Source: Leclercia adecarboxylata
Lineage (GTDB): Bacteria > Pseudomonadota > Gammaproteobacteria > Enterobacterales > Enterobacteriaceae
Reading direction: 5' to 3'
DNA length: 64,000 bases
Assembly: GCF_023639785.1 (NCBI RefSeq)
Contig: NZ_CP098325.1
Span: forward strand, 3,534,001-3,598,000
Shown: positions 45,325 through 60,300 of the stretch, in pieces
Position numbering within the stretch: the first letter of the stretch is position 1
How the letters are laid out: each line of letters opens with the position of its first letter
Notes under the pieces: model-generated
Told to the model about the DNA's origin: nothing
Seen by the model: only the letters and a program-made list of their open reading frames with translations
Database searches by the model: none
Made by a program: the position numbers and the translations under genes

Positions 45325-48300
45325 ATGAGTAAAATCACTGTCATCTCCAAACTGACGCACGTGGAGACGGTAACAGACGGGTCTCAGGTGACACTGAACG
45401 ACACCTCCATCGTGAAAATTGACGCCGAACGTGCCGACATTCTCGAGTACAACCGCAACGGTAATGACCTGATTATTAAGCTGACCGACGGCGAAACCAT
45501 TACCGTCAAAAACTTCTTTGTCAGCGGCGATCAGGGTATCAGCCAACTGGTGCTGGAAGAGGAAAACGGTGCGCTGTGGTGGATTGCAGACCCGATGGCA
45601 GGGGAAAGTTACCAGTCAATTGCCTCCATTGACGCTCTTCTGGCGGGCACCACCGCGTCGACAAGCGAAGGCGCGGCGATCTGGCCCTGGGCGCTGGGCG
45701 GCGTAGCGGTGGCGGGCGGCATTGCGCTGGCCGCAGGTGGTGGTGGCGGTGGCGGTGGCGGAAGCGACAACGACGGCGGCAATAACAACGGCGGTGGCAA
45801 TGGCGGAGACGGTGACAATGGCACCGGCGGCAACCCAACCCTGCCGGGAACCAACCCGAACGACACCACGCCTCCGGGCGCAGCAGGCAACCTCAGATTC
45901 TCAGCAGATGGCACTAAACTTAGCGGGAGCGCTGAAGCCAACAGCCTCATCACCGTAACCGATGCTAACGGCAACGTCATCGGCACAGGCCAGACCAACG
46001 GCAACGGCGAATTCACCGTCGATCTCGGCAAGCCCTACACCAACGGCGAGACCCTGACCGTCACGCCAACCGACGGAGCAGGTAACGTCGGGCCGGGTAC
46101 GCCGGTGACCGCCGCAGACACCACTCCGCCTGCCGCGCCGGTCGTCGCCAGCGTGACGGATGACGTGGGTAGCGTGACCGGGTCGCTCACCAGCGGCCAG
46201 ACTACCGATGACGCCCGCCCGACCTTTAGCGGCAGCGGCGAACCGGGTTCCACCATCACGATTTACGACAACGGCAACGCCATCGGCACCGCGCAGGTGA
46301 ACGGCGACGGCAGCTGGACGTTTACCCCGGCCACGGCGCTGGGGGACGGGGCGCATCAGATAACCACCCGGGCCACCGACGGCGCGGGCAACACCGGGCT
46401 GGCCTCTCCGGCCTTCGGCTTCACCGTAGATACCGTCGCGCCGAATGCGCCAACCGGCGTGACGGTGAATGACACCACCGGCAGCGTGCAGGGGGTCGTG
46501 GCCGCCGGGCAGAGTACCGACGCCAACCGCCCTTCCCTCAACGGCACCGGCGAGGCGGGCAGCACCATCCGGATTTATGACAACGGTCAGCTGGTGGGCC
46601 AGGCCACCGTGGGCGCAGACGGCAAATGGAGCTTCACGCCAGAGACACCGCTTGCCGACGGGCCGCACGCCATCACCCTGACGGAGACCGATCTGGCGGG
46701 CAACACCAGCGCCGCCTCTGAGCCGTTCGCCTTCACCATCGACCGCACCCCTCCGGCCCAGCCGACCATTAGCCAGATCCCTGGCGGCACCGAGGTCATC
46801 GGCACCGCCGAACCGGGCAGTACCATCACCATCACTAACGGTGCCGGGGAGCCCATTGGCTCCGGACTGACCGATGCTAACGGCGAATTCCGGGTTGTGC
46901 TCAGCGAAGCGCAAACCGAGGGGGATACCCTCAACGTGGTGGCCACCGATGCCGCCGGGAACGCGAGCCAGCCCGTTAACGTGGTGGTGGGCGATGTTAC
47001 CCCTCCTCTGGCGCCGACCGATCTTCAGATCTCTGACGATGGCGCCACCGTCACCGGTAAGGCCGAAGCGGGCAGCACCGTCACCATTCGCGACGGCGAC
47101 GACGTGATCGGCAGAGGCGTGGCTGACGCCGACGGCAACTTCGATATTATTCTCTCCACCCCAAGACTGAACGGCGAAGACCTGGCGGTTACCGCCACCG
47201 ATGCGGCGGGCAATACCGGGCCGCAGGCCACCGTGACCGCCCCGGACGTCACTCCGCCAGAGGCCCCGGTCATCACCAGCGTGGTGGATAACGAAGACGA
47301 CATCACCGGCGTGGTTCTCGACGGCCAGGTCACCAACGACACCCAGCCGGTAATCAGCGGTACCGGTGAGCCGGGCACCACTATTTACATCTACAGCGGC
47401 GAGGTTCAGGTAGGTTTCGCCGAAGTGGATGCCGAGGGCAACTGGTCGACCGAGCTGCTGCTGGTCGACGACGGCGGCTACGTCCTGCGGGCGGAAGCGG
47501 TTGACCGTTACAACAACCACAGCCAGCCGTCCAACACCTGGAGCATCATCATCGATGCCACCGCGCCGGACGCCCCGGCCATTACCCAGGTGATTAACGA
47601 TCTGCCTGACTCCGCAGGCGTAATTAATAACAACGGCACCACTAACGACAACCGTCCAACCCTGTACGGCACAGGTGAGGCCGGGTCGACCGTCAGCATT
47701 CGCGTGGATGGGGTGGAAATCGGCACCGCGCAGGTGGGTAACGGCGGCGAGTGGAGCTTCACCCCTGCCACCGCCCTTGAGGAGGGTGAGCACAACATCA
47801 CGGTGGTGGCGAAAGATGCCGCCGGTAACAGCAGCGACGTCTCCGGCGCCTTTACCTTAACCGTTGATACCACCGCCCCGGAGGTGCCTGTTATTACCCG
47901 AGTGGAAGATAACACCGGCAGCGTGCAGGGCGATGTGGGCAACAACGTGCCGACCGACGAAACCCGTCCGGTGATCCACGGCACCGGCCCGGCAAACTCG
48001 CAGATCAGCCTCTATGAGGGCACCACCCTGCTGGGCACCGTCACCACTAACGGCGACGGCGTCTGGAGCCTGCAGCTGACCACGCCGCTGGTGAACGGTA
48101 CCCACGTGATTACCGCCACCGTAAGCGATGCCGTGGGGAATACCTCCACCTCGGAGAGCTTTAACCTGGTGGTGGATACCCTGGCCCCGGTCACCCCGGC
48201 GTTGCCGACCATCACCGTCAACCCTGACGGCGGCGAGCAGCAGCCCCTCCTCCCCGGCGGCAGCACCCGCGACACCACCCCAACCCTTAGCGGGACCGGC

Positions 48301-51300
48301 GTTGAAGGGGATGTCGTCACCATCTACAACGGCACGACCCCGATCGGCGAAACCACCGTTCAGCCGGACGGCACCTGGACCTGGACCCCGCCGGAAGGGC
48401 TGCCGAATGGCACCTACGATCTCAGCCTGACCGTCACCAACAGCGACGGCGCGGGCAACGAGAGTGCCCCGTCGCAGCCGGTAAGCATCACCATCGATAC
48501 CGAGGCGCCGGACCAGCCTGACGCCCCGGCCATCACCGATAACGTCAGCGAAATTACCGGCCCGGTGGGCAACAACGGCGCCACCAACGATACCCGTCCG
48601 GTGCTGAGCGGCACCGGTACGCCGGACGACACCATCAGCATCTACGACCAGACCGCGGCGGGCAACGTCAAGGTGGGTGAAGTGGTGGTCGACGTCAACG
48701 GCAACTGGACATGGCGTCCTGATGAGGAACTGGCCCAGGGGCAGCACAGCTTTACCGTCACCGCCACCGACGAGGCGGGTAACGTCTCGGTAGTCTCTAA
48801 CACTGTTACCGTGACCGTCGACAGCCAGATCCCGGCGATCCCGACTATCGGCAGCGTGGATGACAACCTTCCGGCGGGCGGCAGCAGCAACAGCAATACC
48901 CCGACCGTGACCGGCACCGGTGAAAACGGCACTACCGTTATTCTTTACAGCAACGGCGTGGAGGTGGGCCGCGGGCAGGTCACCAACGGCAGCTGGAGCA
49001 TCACCACCCCGGAACTGAAAGATGGCCCGACCACCCTGACCGTCGCGGCGGTGGATGCCGCCGGGAACGTCAGCGGCGTAGGGGGTGATTTTGCCTTCAC
49101 CGTCGACACCCTCCCGCCGGGGATCCCGCAGCTGCTTGAGATCTCCGACAGCACCCTGGCCAACGGCACGCTGTACGTGAACAACGCCACCCCAACCCTC
49201 AGCGGCACCGGCGAGCCGCTCAGCACCATCACCGTCCTTATCGACGGTAATGCCGTGGGCCAGGTGCAGGCTAACGCCGAAGGTGTGTGGACCCTGCCAC
49301 TGCCTGAGGGCACCGTCCTGGCGAATGACAACCACACCATCACCGTGGTGGCGAGCGACGCGGCGGGCAACACCAGCGAAAGCAGCCCGGTCAGCGTGAT
49401 TGTGGATACGCTGGCGCCGGACGTGCCGGTGGTCACCGACATTGTCTCCGGCGGTACGCCGCTGAACGGCACCGCGGAAGCGGGCGCCACCGTGACGGTC
49501 ACCGGCCAGGGCGGCGTGGTGCTGGGTACCGGCTTTGCGAACGAACTGGGGCAGTTCTCGGTGGCCCTGACGCCGCCGCAGTACAACGAAACCATCCTGA
49601 CCGTGGTGGCAAGCGACGCGGCGGGCAACACCAGCGATGCGGCGACCTTTAACGTGCCTGCCACGCCACAGCTGCCGGACGCACCGGTTATCGACACCAT
49701 TATTGATGACAACGGCACGGAAAACGTTAACGTCAAAGGCGGTAGCTCGAACGACGCCACGCCAATCCTGAACGGTACGGCCATTCCAGGCAGCGTAGTC
49801 AACATCTACCTCGACGGCAGCGCCACGCCGCTGGGTACCGTCACCGCCGATGCCCAAACCGGGGCCTGGACCTTCCCGATCGAAACCGCCCTGAGCGAAG
49901 GCAGCCACAGCTTCAGCGTTACCGCCATTATCGACGGATTAACCAGCACCCAGTCGCCGGGCGCGACGGTCAATATCGATCTCACCCCACCGGCCGCCCC
50001 GGCGTTTGGCTCCGTCATTGACGATGTGGGTCCGGTTTCGGGCGCTGTCGTCAGCGGCACGCCAACCAACGATGACCTGCCGACCTTCAACGGCACGGCG
50101 ACACCGGGAGATGTCATCACCCTGTACTCGGGCGATACCGTGCTCGGTACGGCAACGGTGGGCAACACCGGGGCCTGGAGCATCACCCTCGCCCAGCCAC
50201 TGGATGACGACACCTACAGCCTGACCCTCACCGCCACCGATCCGGCGGGCAACGAAAGCCTGCGCTCGGAGGCGTTCTCTCTGGTCGTGGACACCACCGC
50301 GGGTGAAGTCCTGATCACCGGCGCTAACGACAACGTCGATCCGGTCAGCGGCAACGTGGCCGACGGCGGCAGCACCAACGACAATACCCCAACCCTGACC
50401 GGCACCGCGGAAGCGGGCAGCAGCGTGGCCATCTATGACGGTATCCGGCTGCTGGGCACCGTCACCGCCAGTACCGCAGGCACCTGGACCTTTACCCCCA
50501 CCAGCGTGCTGGCGGAAGGCCAGCACGTCTTTACCGCCGTGGCCACCGACAGCGCGGGCAACGTCACGCCGGTGTCAGGCACTTACACCCTGACCGTGGA
50601 CATGACCCCACCGGCCACCCCGGCGATCGTCAGCATTAACGATGACGTGGAGGGCAGTACCGGCCAGCTGACCAACGGCCAGGTCACCAACGACACCCGG
50701 CCGGAACTGACCGGTACCGGCGTGGCGGGCAGCACGGTGCATATTCTGGATAACGGCCAGGAGATCGGCACCGCCGTGGTCAGCTCTTCCGGCAACTGGA
50801 GCTTTACCCCTGCCAGCGATCTGGCGCCGGGGCCACACGATCTGCGCGTCAGCGCCACCGATGCGGCAGGCAACGTCTCGGGCACCTCCCCGGTCTTTAC
50901 GATAAACATCGACACCGCCGCCCCGCTGGCGCCAGTGCTGGCAACCGTGGTGGATGATGTCGGCCCCGCTACCAGCACCCTGGCGAGTGGCGATACCACC
51001 AACGACGCCCTCCCAACCTTCACCGGCAGCGGCGAAGTGGGTGCCACGATCCATATCATTGTCGACGATCAGGAGATCGGCACCGCGGTGGTGAACGCCG
51101 CGGGCAGCTGGACCTTCACCCCTGAGGCCCCCCTCGGGGAAGGTACCCGCAGCATAACCTTCACCGCCACCGACACCGCCGGGAACACCGGTCCGGCCAG
51201 CGAGCCGTTTATCCTGACCGTGGACACCCTGGCCCCTGCGGCCCCGACCCTGACGTCCATCAGCGATAACGTCGGCACCATCCAGACGCCGATCACCACC

Positions 51301-54300
51301 TCCGGCCAGGCCACCGACGACACCACGCCGACCCTGACCGGCCGCGCCGAAGCCAATGCCACGGTCACGATTTACGACAATGGCGCGGTACTGACTACCG
51401 TGCAGGCTAACGACGCGGGCGACTGGACGTACACCCCAACCGAGGCGCTCAGCAGCGGGAGCCACACCTTTACCACCCGCGCCACCGACGCGGCGGGCAA
51501 CCTCAGCGAAGTCTCTCCGGGCTTCACCCTGATTGTTGATACCCTTAAGCCGGTTGCGCCAACCATTGCCCTGGCCCAGGACGACGTCGCCCCGGTGACC
51601 GGCTCCCTGACCAGCGGGAGCAGCACCAACGACAACCTGCCGGTGCTCACCGGCACCAGCGAACCGAACGCCCGGGTGCAGATCTTTGAAGGCGACACCC
51701 TGCTCGCTGAAGGCGTGGCTGATGCCAGCGGCAACTGGTCCATCCCCCTCACTGAGCCGCTCGACGATGCTCAGCATAGCTTCACGGCGGTGGCGATCGA
51801 TGCGGCAGGCAACGCCAGCGATCCGTCCGCCACCTTCACCCTGACGGTGGATACCGGGACGCCAGAGGCACCGGTGCTGGTCTCCGTCACCGATGACGTC
51901 GGCACCACGGTGCTGCTCGATAACGGCCAGCTGACCAACGACGCTAACCCGACCCTGCGCGGCACGGCGGAAGCCGGGTCGACGGTGAGCGTTTACGACG
52001 GCACCACCCTGCTGGGCACCGCCCTTGTCGGGGACGACAACGCCTGGATCTTTACCCCGCTCAGCCCGCTGGGTGACGGGGAACATACCCTGACGGTGAC
52101 CACCACCGACGCGGCAGGCAACGTCAGCCTGCCGACCGGCGGATTTACGATCAACGTGGATGCCACCGCGCCGGTTGCCCCTGCCATCGTCTCGATTGTG
52201 GATGACACCGGCTCGGTACAGGGGCCAGTCCTCAACGGTAATCCGACCAACGACACCCGTCCGACCCTCAACGGTACCGCTGAAGCGGGCGCCATTGTGC
52301 GCATTTACGACGGCGACACCCTGGTGGGTGAGACCCTTGCCAACGGCGAGGGCCAGTGGACTCTGGCCCAGACCACCACCACCCTCACCGACGGGGTGCA
52401 TAACTTTACCGCCACCGCCACCGACCCGGCGGGCAACCTCAGCCCGGCGTCGCCAGTCGTCTCGATCACCGTCGACACCATCGCCCCGGGGGCACCGGAC
52501 AGCTTCACTATCCTTAACAACGGCAACACCCTGACCGGCCAGGGGGAAGCGGGCAGCACCATCACCGTGCGCGATGGTGACACCGTGATTGGCACCGGCG
52601 TGGTTAACGACACCGGCAGCTTCTCCATCACTCTCACCACGCCGAAACTGAACGGGGAACTGCTGACGGTCACGGCGACCGATATCGCCGGGAATACCGG
52701 TGCAGAAGGCCAGGTGACGGCTCCGGACACCACGCCACCGGCCGTTCCGGTGATTACCGACGTGGTGGACAACGTCACTGACTTCACCGGCACCGTTAAC
52801 GACGGGCAGACCACCAACGACAACACGCCGCTGGTGCGCGGGACCGGCGTCGCTAACGCCACCATCCTGCTCTACAGCGGCACGGAGCTGGTTGGCACCA
52901 CCCAGGTCAGCCCGGGCGGGACCTGGGAGATCCAGCTGACGGCACCGCTGCCTGATGGCGGCCACGTCCTGACCGCGCAGTCGGCGGATGCGGCAGGCAA
53001 CAACAGCGCGCCATCCAACAGCTGGAGCATCGTGGTTGATGCCACCGCGCCGGACGCCCCGGTCATCACCCAGGCGATCAACGATCTCTCCGGCAGCCCG
53101 GTGGCGATCGCTAACAACGGCGCCACCAACGACAGCCAGCCAACCCTGAGCGGTACCGGCGAGGCGGGCACCACCCTCAGCATTCGGGTGGACGGCGTGG
53201 AGGTGGGCACCACTCAGGTGGGCGCGGGGGGCGCATGGACCTTTACGCCGCCTGAAGCCCTCGGGGAGGGGCTGCGCGTCATCACCGTGGTGGCGAAAGA
53301 TGCCGCCGGGAACACCGGTGAGCCGTCCGTGGCCTTTAACATCACCATTGATACCGTGCCGCCAGCCGCCCCGGTTATCACCCTGGCGGAGGACACCACC
53401 GGCACCGTGACCGGTGACGTGGTGAGCGATCAGCCAACCGACGAAACCCAGCCGCTGATCCGCGGGACAGGCCCGGCGAATTCCCAGATTAACCTTTACG
53501 AAGGCACCACCCTGCTGGGTACCGCCACCACCAGCGCCACCGGGGCATGGAGCATACAACTGGCCACCCCGCTGGGGAACGGCACCCACGCCCTGACCGC
53601 GACGGTGACCGATGCGGCGGGCAATACCGCTACCTCCGGCACCTTTAACCTGGTGATTGATAACGTGCCGCCTGCCACGCCGGAGGTCCCGGCGATCACC
53701 GTCAACCCTGACGGCGGCGGCGAAACCATCCTCACTGGCGGAGACAGCACCCGCGATACCACCCCAACCCTGAGCGGCACCGGGAATGAGGGCGATATCG
53801 TCACCATCTACAACGGCACCACCCCTATCGGCGAAACCACCGTTCAGCCAGGCGGGACCTGGACCTGGACGCCGCCGGAGGGGCTGCCGAACGGCACCTA
53901 CGATCTCAGCCTGACCGTCACCAACAGCGACGGCGCGGGCAACGAGAGTGCGCCATCCCAGCCGATAAGTATCACCATCGATACCGAGGCGCCGGACGCG
54001 CCAGCCCTGCCGGTAGTAACGGATAACGTCAGCGACATCACCGGCCCGGTGGCCAACAACGGCGCCACCAACGATACCCGTCCGGTGCTGACCGGGACAG
54101 GTACGCCGGACGACGTCATTACCATCTATGACCAGACCACAGCCGGTAACCTCCCGGTGGGCGAAGTGGTGGTGGACATCAACGGCAACTGGACGTGGCG
54201 TCCGGATCTGCCGCTGACCGAAGGCAGCCACAGCTTCACCCTCACCGCCACCGATCCGGCAGGCAACGCATCGCCGGTGTCAGGGGCCATGACCGTGACC

Positions 54301-57300
54301 GTCGACAGCCTGGTGCCGGAGATCCCGGTTATCAGCACCGTCAATGACAACGTCGGTCCGGTCACCGGCAACATCACGGCAGGCGGCAGCAGCAACGACA
54401 ACACCCCGACCGTGACCGGCACCGGGGAGAACGGCACCACCGTCATTCTCTACAGCAATGGCATCGAGGTGGGACGCGGCCTGGTAAGCGACGGCGGCTG
54501 GACCATCACCACGTCGGCGCTGAGAGATGGCGCAACCACCCTGACCGTGGCGGCGCTGGATGCCGCCGGGAACCGCAGCGAGGCGGGCAGCGACTTCGCC
54601 TTTACCATCGACACCGTTCCACCGGCTATCCCGCAGCTGCTTGAGATCTCGGACAGCACCCTGGCGGGCGGCCAGCTTTACGCCAACAGCAGCACGCCGA
54701 CCCTGAGCGGTACCGGCGAGCCGCTCAGCACCATCAGCGTCTATGCCGACAACACCCTGCTCGGCCAGGTGCAGACCAACGCCGAGGGGCAGTGGACGCT
54801 GTCTGTTCCTGCCGGTACGCCGCTCACCGATAACCCGCACACCTTCACTCTGGTGGCGAGCGATGCGGCGGGTAACACCAGTGAAAGCACCCCGGTGAAC
54901 GTGGTTATTGATACCCAGGCACCGGGCGTGCCGGTGGTGACCGGGATTGTCTCCGGCGGTACGCCGCTGACCGGTACTGCCGAAGCGGGCGCCACCATTA
55001 CGGTGACCGGCCCGGGCGGCGCGGTACTGGGCACGGGCGTCACCAACGATCTGGGGCAGTTCTCCATCGCCCTGACCCCGCCGCAAAGCGACGCGGTGAC
55101 CCTGAGCCTGACCGCCAGCGACGTGGCGGGCAACACCAGCCTGCCGGGTACCTATGACGTTCCGGCCACGCCAGCCCTGCCTGACGTACCGGTTATCGAC
55201 GCCATCCTGGATGACAACGGCACCGGCGGCAGCGTCAACGTGAAAGGCCTCAGCTCCAACGACGCCACCCCAACCCTGACCGGTACGGCGATCCCGGGCA
55301 GCGTCGTCAGCGTCTATCTCGACGGCAGCACCACACCGCTGGGTACCGTTACCGCCGACGCCACGACCGGCGCCTGGTCGTTCCCGATCGCGACGGCCCT
55401 TGCTGAAGGCAATCACAGCTTCAGCGTCACCGCCACCGTGGGGGCAGAAACCAGCGGCCAGTCGCCGGGGGCGACGGTGAATATCGACCTCACCCCGCCT
55501 GCGGCACCGACCCTCGGTACCCTGGTGGATAACGTCGGCACCGTGACCGGGTCCGTGGTCAGCGGCACGCCGACCAACGACAACCAGCCAACCCTGAACG
55601 GCACCGCGACGCCGGGCGACGTGATCACTATCTACGCCGGTGACACCGTGCTGGGCACCGTACCGGTAAGCGCCACCGGGGCGTGGAGCTTTACGCCGGC
55701 TACCGCCCTGGACGATGGCACCTATACCCTGCTCATCACCGCCACCGATCCGGCGGGTAACCAGAGCCAGCCTTCCGCACCGTTCTCGCTGGTGGTGGAT
55801 ACCGTGACGGCGGCCCCGGTCATCACCGGGGCTAACGATGACGTCGGGCCGGTGACCGGCAACGTGGTCAGCGGCGGCGTCACCAACGACAATACCCCGA
55901 CCCTCTCCGGCAGCGCGGAAGCGGGCAGCAGCGTGGCCATCTATGAAGGCACTCGCCTGCTCGGCACCGTGGTCGCCAACGACAGCGGCGTCTGGAGCTT
56001 CACCCCAACGGTGGTTCTGGCCGAAGGCGTACACAGCTTCACCGCCATCGCCACCGACGTGGCGGGCAACGTCAGCGCGGCGTCCGGGGCCTATACCCTG
56101 ACCGTGGACATGACGCCACCGGCGACGCCTGTCCTGGTGAGCGTTAACGACGACGTGGCGGGCAACACCGGCGTGCTGGTCAGCGGCCAGCTCACCAACG
56201 ATGCCCGTCCGGAACTGACAGGCACCGGCGTGGCGGGCAGCACCGTACACATTCTGGATAACGGCCAGGAGATCGGCACCGTGCTGGTAGATGGCACCGG
56301 CAACTGGCGCTTTACCCCCACCAGCGATCTGGCCCAGGGGCCGCACGAGCTGCGCGTCAGCGCCACCGATGCCGCAGGTAACCTGTCGGGCACCTCCCCG
56401 GCCTTCTCCCTCAACGTGGACACCGTCGCCCCGCTGGCCCCGGTTCTGGTCACCGTGGTGGATGACGTCGGGACCCTCACCGGCCCGGTGAACAACGGCG
56501 GTATTACCAACGACACCCGTCCAACCTTCAACGGCACCGGCGAAGCGGGCTCCATTGTGAGCATCCTTGTCGACGGCGAGGCGATCGGCACCGCGGTGGT
56601 TAACGCCTCGGGAAGCTGGACCTTCACCCCTGACACCGCCCTCGCCGAGGGGCTGCGCAGCGTCACCCTGACCGCCACCGATCCGGCGGGCAACACCGGG
56701 CCTGTCAGCGCGGCCTTCACCCTGACGGTCGACACCACTGCCCCGGCGGCACCGACCATCGTGGCGGCTGCCGATAACGTGGGCGCCATCCAGACGCCAA
56801 TCACCGTCTCCGGCCAGGTGACGGACGATGCGACCCCAACCCTGACGGGCAGAGCCGCCGCCAGCGCCACGGTGACCATCTATGACAACGGCGTTGCCCT
56901 GGGTAGCGTGCAGGCCAGCGCCGCAGGGGACTGGACCTTTACCCCTGAGAGCGCGCTTGACAACGGCAGCCACACCTTCACCGCCAGCGCCACCGACGCG
57001 GCAGGCAACCTGAGCGAGGCCTCGGCGGGCTTCACGCTGATTGTCGATACCGTCAAACCGCTCGCCCCGGTCATTACCCTGGCGCAGGATGACGTCGGCA
57101 CCCTCACCGGGTCGCTCATCAGCGGCCAGCGCACCGACGACACCCTGCCGGTGCTCACCGGGACCAGCGAAGCCAATGCCCGGGTGCAGATCTTTGAAGG
57201 CAACACCCTGCTGGGCACCACCACCGCCGATGCCAGCGGCAACTGGACAATCCCGCTGACCACGCCGCTGACCAACGCCACGCACAACTTCACGGCGGTG

Positions 57301-60300
57301 GCGACGGATGCGGCGGGCAACGCCAGCGATCCGTCCAACACCTTCAGCCTGACGGTGGATACCCTGCCGCCAGCGGTGCCGGTGCTGGTGTCGGTGGTGG
57401 ATGATGTGGGCACCGTGACCACGCTCACCAGCGGCCAGCTGACCAACGACGCGAAACCGACCCTCAGCGGCACGGCGGAAGCGGGCTCGACGGTGAACGT
57501 TTACGACGGGGCCCTGCTGCTCGGCAGCGTGGTGGCCGACGCCAACAACGCCTGGAGCTTTACCCCGGCGACGCCGCTGGCCGATGGCCTGCACACCCTG
57601 ACGGTGACAGCCACCGACGCGGTGGGCAACGTCAGCCTGCCGACCGCGGGCTTCACGGTTAACGTCGATGCGACCGCCCCAACCGCGCCAACCATCACCT
57701 CGGTGGTGGACGACGTGGGCACCATCCAGGGGCCGGTTGTTAACGGCAATCCGACCAACGACACTCGTCTGACCCTCAACGGCACCGCCGAAGCGAACAG
57801 CGTGGTGCGCATTTACGACGGCACCACCCTGGTGGGCGAGGTGACGGCCAACGCTCAGGGCCAGTGGACCCTGGCGCAGACCACCACCACCCTCACCGAC
57901 GGGGTGCATAACTTCACCGCCACCGCTACCGACGCGGCGGGCAACCTCAGCCCGGCGTCGCCGGTGACCGCGATCACCGTCGACACCATCGCCCCGGGGG
58001 CACCGGGCGGCTTTACCGTGCTGGAGAGCGGTGGCCGGGTTAACGGTACCGCCGAGGCGGGCAGCACCGTCACCATCCTCGGCACCGACAACGTGACCGT
58101 CCTGGGGACCGGCGTGGCCGACGCGAGCGGGCGATTCAGCATCGCGCTCACCACGCCGCAGGTTAATGCCGAGCTGCTGCACGTCTTCGCCACCGACCGG
58201 GCCGGTAACGCGGGCCTGACGGTGGATCTGCGGATGCCGTACTCGGTGATCCCAACTGCGCCGGTTATCACCAGCGTCAACGACAACGTGGGGAGCATCA
58301 TCGGCAATCTGCTTAACGGCCAGAGCACCGACGATACAACCCCAACGCTGACCGGGACCGCGCAGCCGCTCTCCACCATCACCCTGTACGACAACAACGT
58401 GCTGTTAGCCACGGTGACCACCAACGCGGCCGGGGTCTGGACCTACACCCCAACCGTGCCGCTGGGTAACGGCTCCCACGCCTTTACCGCTACCGCGGGC
58501 AATGCGGTCGGCACCAGTCCGGTCACGCCGCTGAGCACGGTAGTTGTGGATACCGTCGCGCCGGGCACGCCGCAAGGGACCTTCAACGCCGACGGCAGCG
58601 TGCTGAGCGGGACTGCCGAAGCGGGCAGCACCATCACCCTGCTGCTGAGCGATAACAGCGTGGTCACCACCACCGCCAACGCCCAGGGCAGCTGGAGCTA
58701 CACCTTCCTCGACAAGCAGTCCGAAGGGGAGCGGATCACCCTTTCCGCCACCGATGCGGCGGGTAACACCTCCGCGACCGGCACGGTGATTGCGCCAAAC
58801 CTGCCGCTGTCGGCCAGTGATAACGTGGTGGGTCTGGCCCTGACCACCAACGCCACCACCAGCACCGCCCAGTACAGCGACTACGGCGTGCAGCTGGTGG
58901 GCGGCGTCGGTAACGTGCTGTCGCTGCTGGGGGAAAACTCCGCTCAGGTGACCTTCACCGTGCCAACCGGCGGTAGCGCGGATATGGAGATCAACGCCAG
59001 CGCCACCGGCATCGTGCTCTCCCTGCTTAACACCATGGAGATCATCGTGCAGCGCTGGAACGGCACGACCTGGACTACCGAGATAGATACCGGTCTGCCG
59101 CAGTTCGCCAACCTGCTGACGCTGGGGGCCAGCGGCGTCACGCTGAACCTCACCGGCATGCAGGGCGGGCAGTACCGCGTCCTGAGCTACAACAGCAACC
59201 TGCTGGCAACCGGGACGTACACCAGCCTCGACGTGGATGTCGTCCAGACCACGGCGGGTACCCTGACCGGCACGCTGGTGCAAAACGGTAACGTCATCAC
59301 CGATACCGATCCGGTGAGCGGCAGTGACAGCGCGCCAAACGGCACGGTGGTCACCAGCGTCACCAACGCCAACGGTGAGACCGTCAACGTGGCGGCGGGC
59401 GCGGCGGGCACCACCATCAACGGGCTGTACGGCACCCTGAACCTGCACGCTGACGGGAGCTACACCTACACCCTGACCAACACCAGCGCCTCGGTGCTGG
59501 GCCGGACCGACACCTTCATCTATAACATCGCCGGGAAAGGGGCCACGGATGACGCCCGCCTGGTGATCACCCTGGGTGAAAACACCGTCCGCAACAGCGT
59601 GACGGCGGTGGACGATACCGCCTCCCTGACCTTCGGCACCGAAGTCCACGCCATCGACTACGGCCCGTCGAGCCAGGGTGGCTTTACCGTAGTGGGTGTC
59701 AACCTGGGTAACGTGCTGAACCTTAACCTGCTGGACGACCGCAGCGAGAGCGTGAAGTACAGCGTGGCGGAGGGCACCACCCGCACCATGACCATTCAGA
59801 GTACGGTGGGTGGGGTGGCGCTGGCCTCGGTGTTTGACCTCTATATCTACAAGTTCAACCCGGCGACCCAGAGCTACGAGCGGATGCGTACGGAAGCAGG
59901 CTGGCTGCGCGCGCCGCTGCTGGGCGGCTCCTCCGCGCCGCTGACGCTGACCCTTCCGGCAGGGGATTACATCTTCCTGTTGAACACCGTCTCGGGGATC
60001 ACCGCCCTGACCGGCTACCGTCTGAACGTGCTTGAGGACCACGTTTATGCCGTGACCAGCACCACCGCCGCGACCACCGGGGACGTGTTGCAGAGCGACA
60101 TCGTTCCGGCAGGCACCCATGTGACGCAGGTGAACGGCGTGGACGTGAACGCCACCGGCACCACCCGCATTGACGGGCAGTACGGCACCCTGCTGATCGA
60201 CGCCGACGGGAAATACACCTACACCCTGCGTGCCGGGGTGGGCGCCGACCTTATCAGCACGCCGGACACCTTCATCTATACCGTCACGGCACCGAACGGC

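Noticed and set aside
45700..45760. LAAG before the glycine linker as a possible LapG-type protease site
   Set aside because: The LapA family motif (TAAG/PAAG) occurs in a different retention domain, and no lapG or lapD gene is visible here. In these adhesins LAAG is within a hydrophobic segment shared by both paralogues.
50575..58182. Two very long open frames (1,218 and 1,300 codons) on the minus strand inside the giant adhesin
   Set aside because: They mirror the plus-strand repeats, have arginine- and glycine-rich low-complexity translations and no ribosome-binding site. They result from the GC-rich, biased codon use of the adhesin gene.
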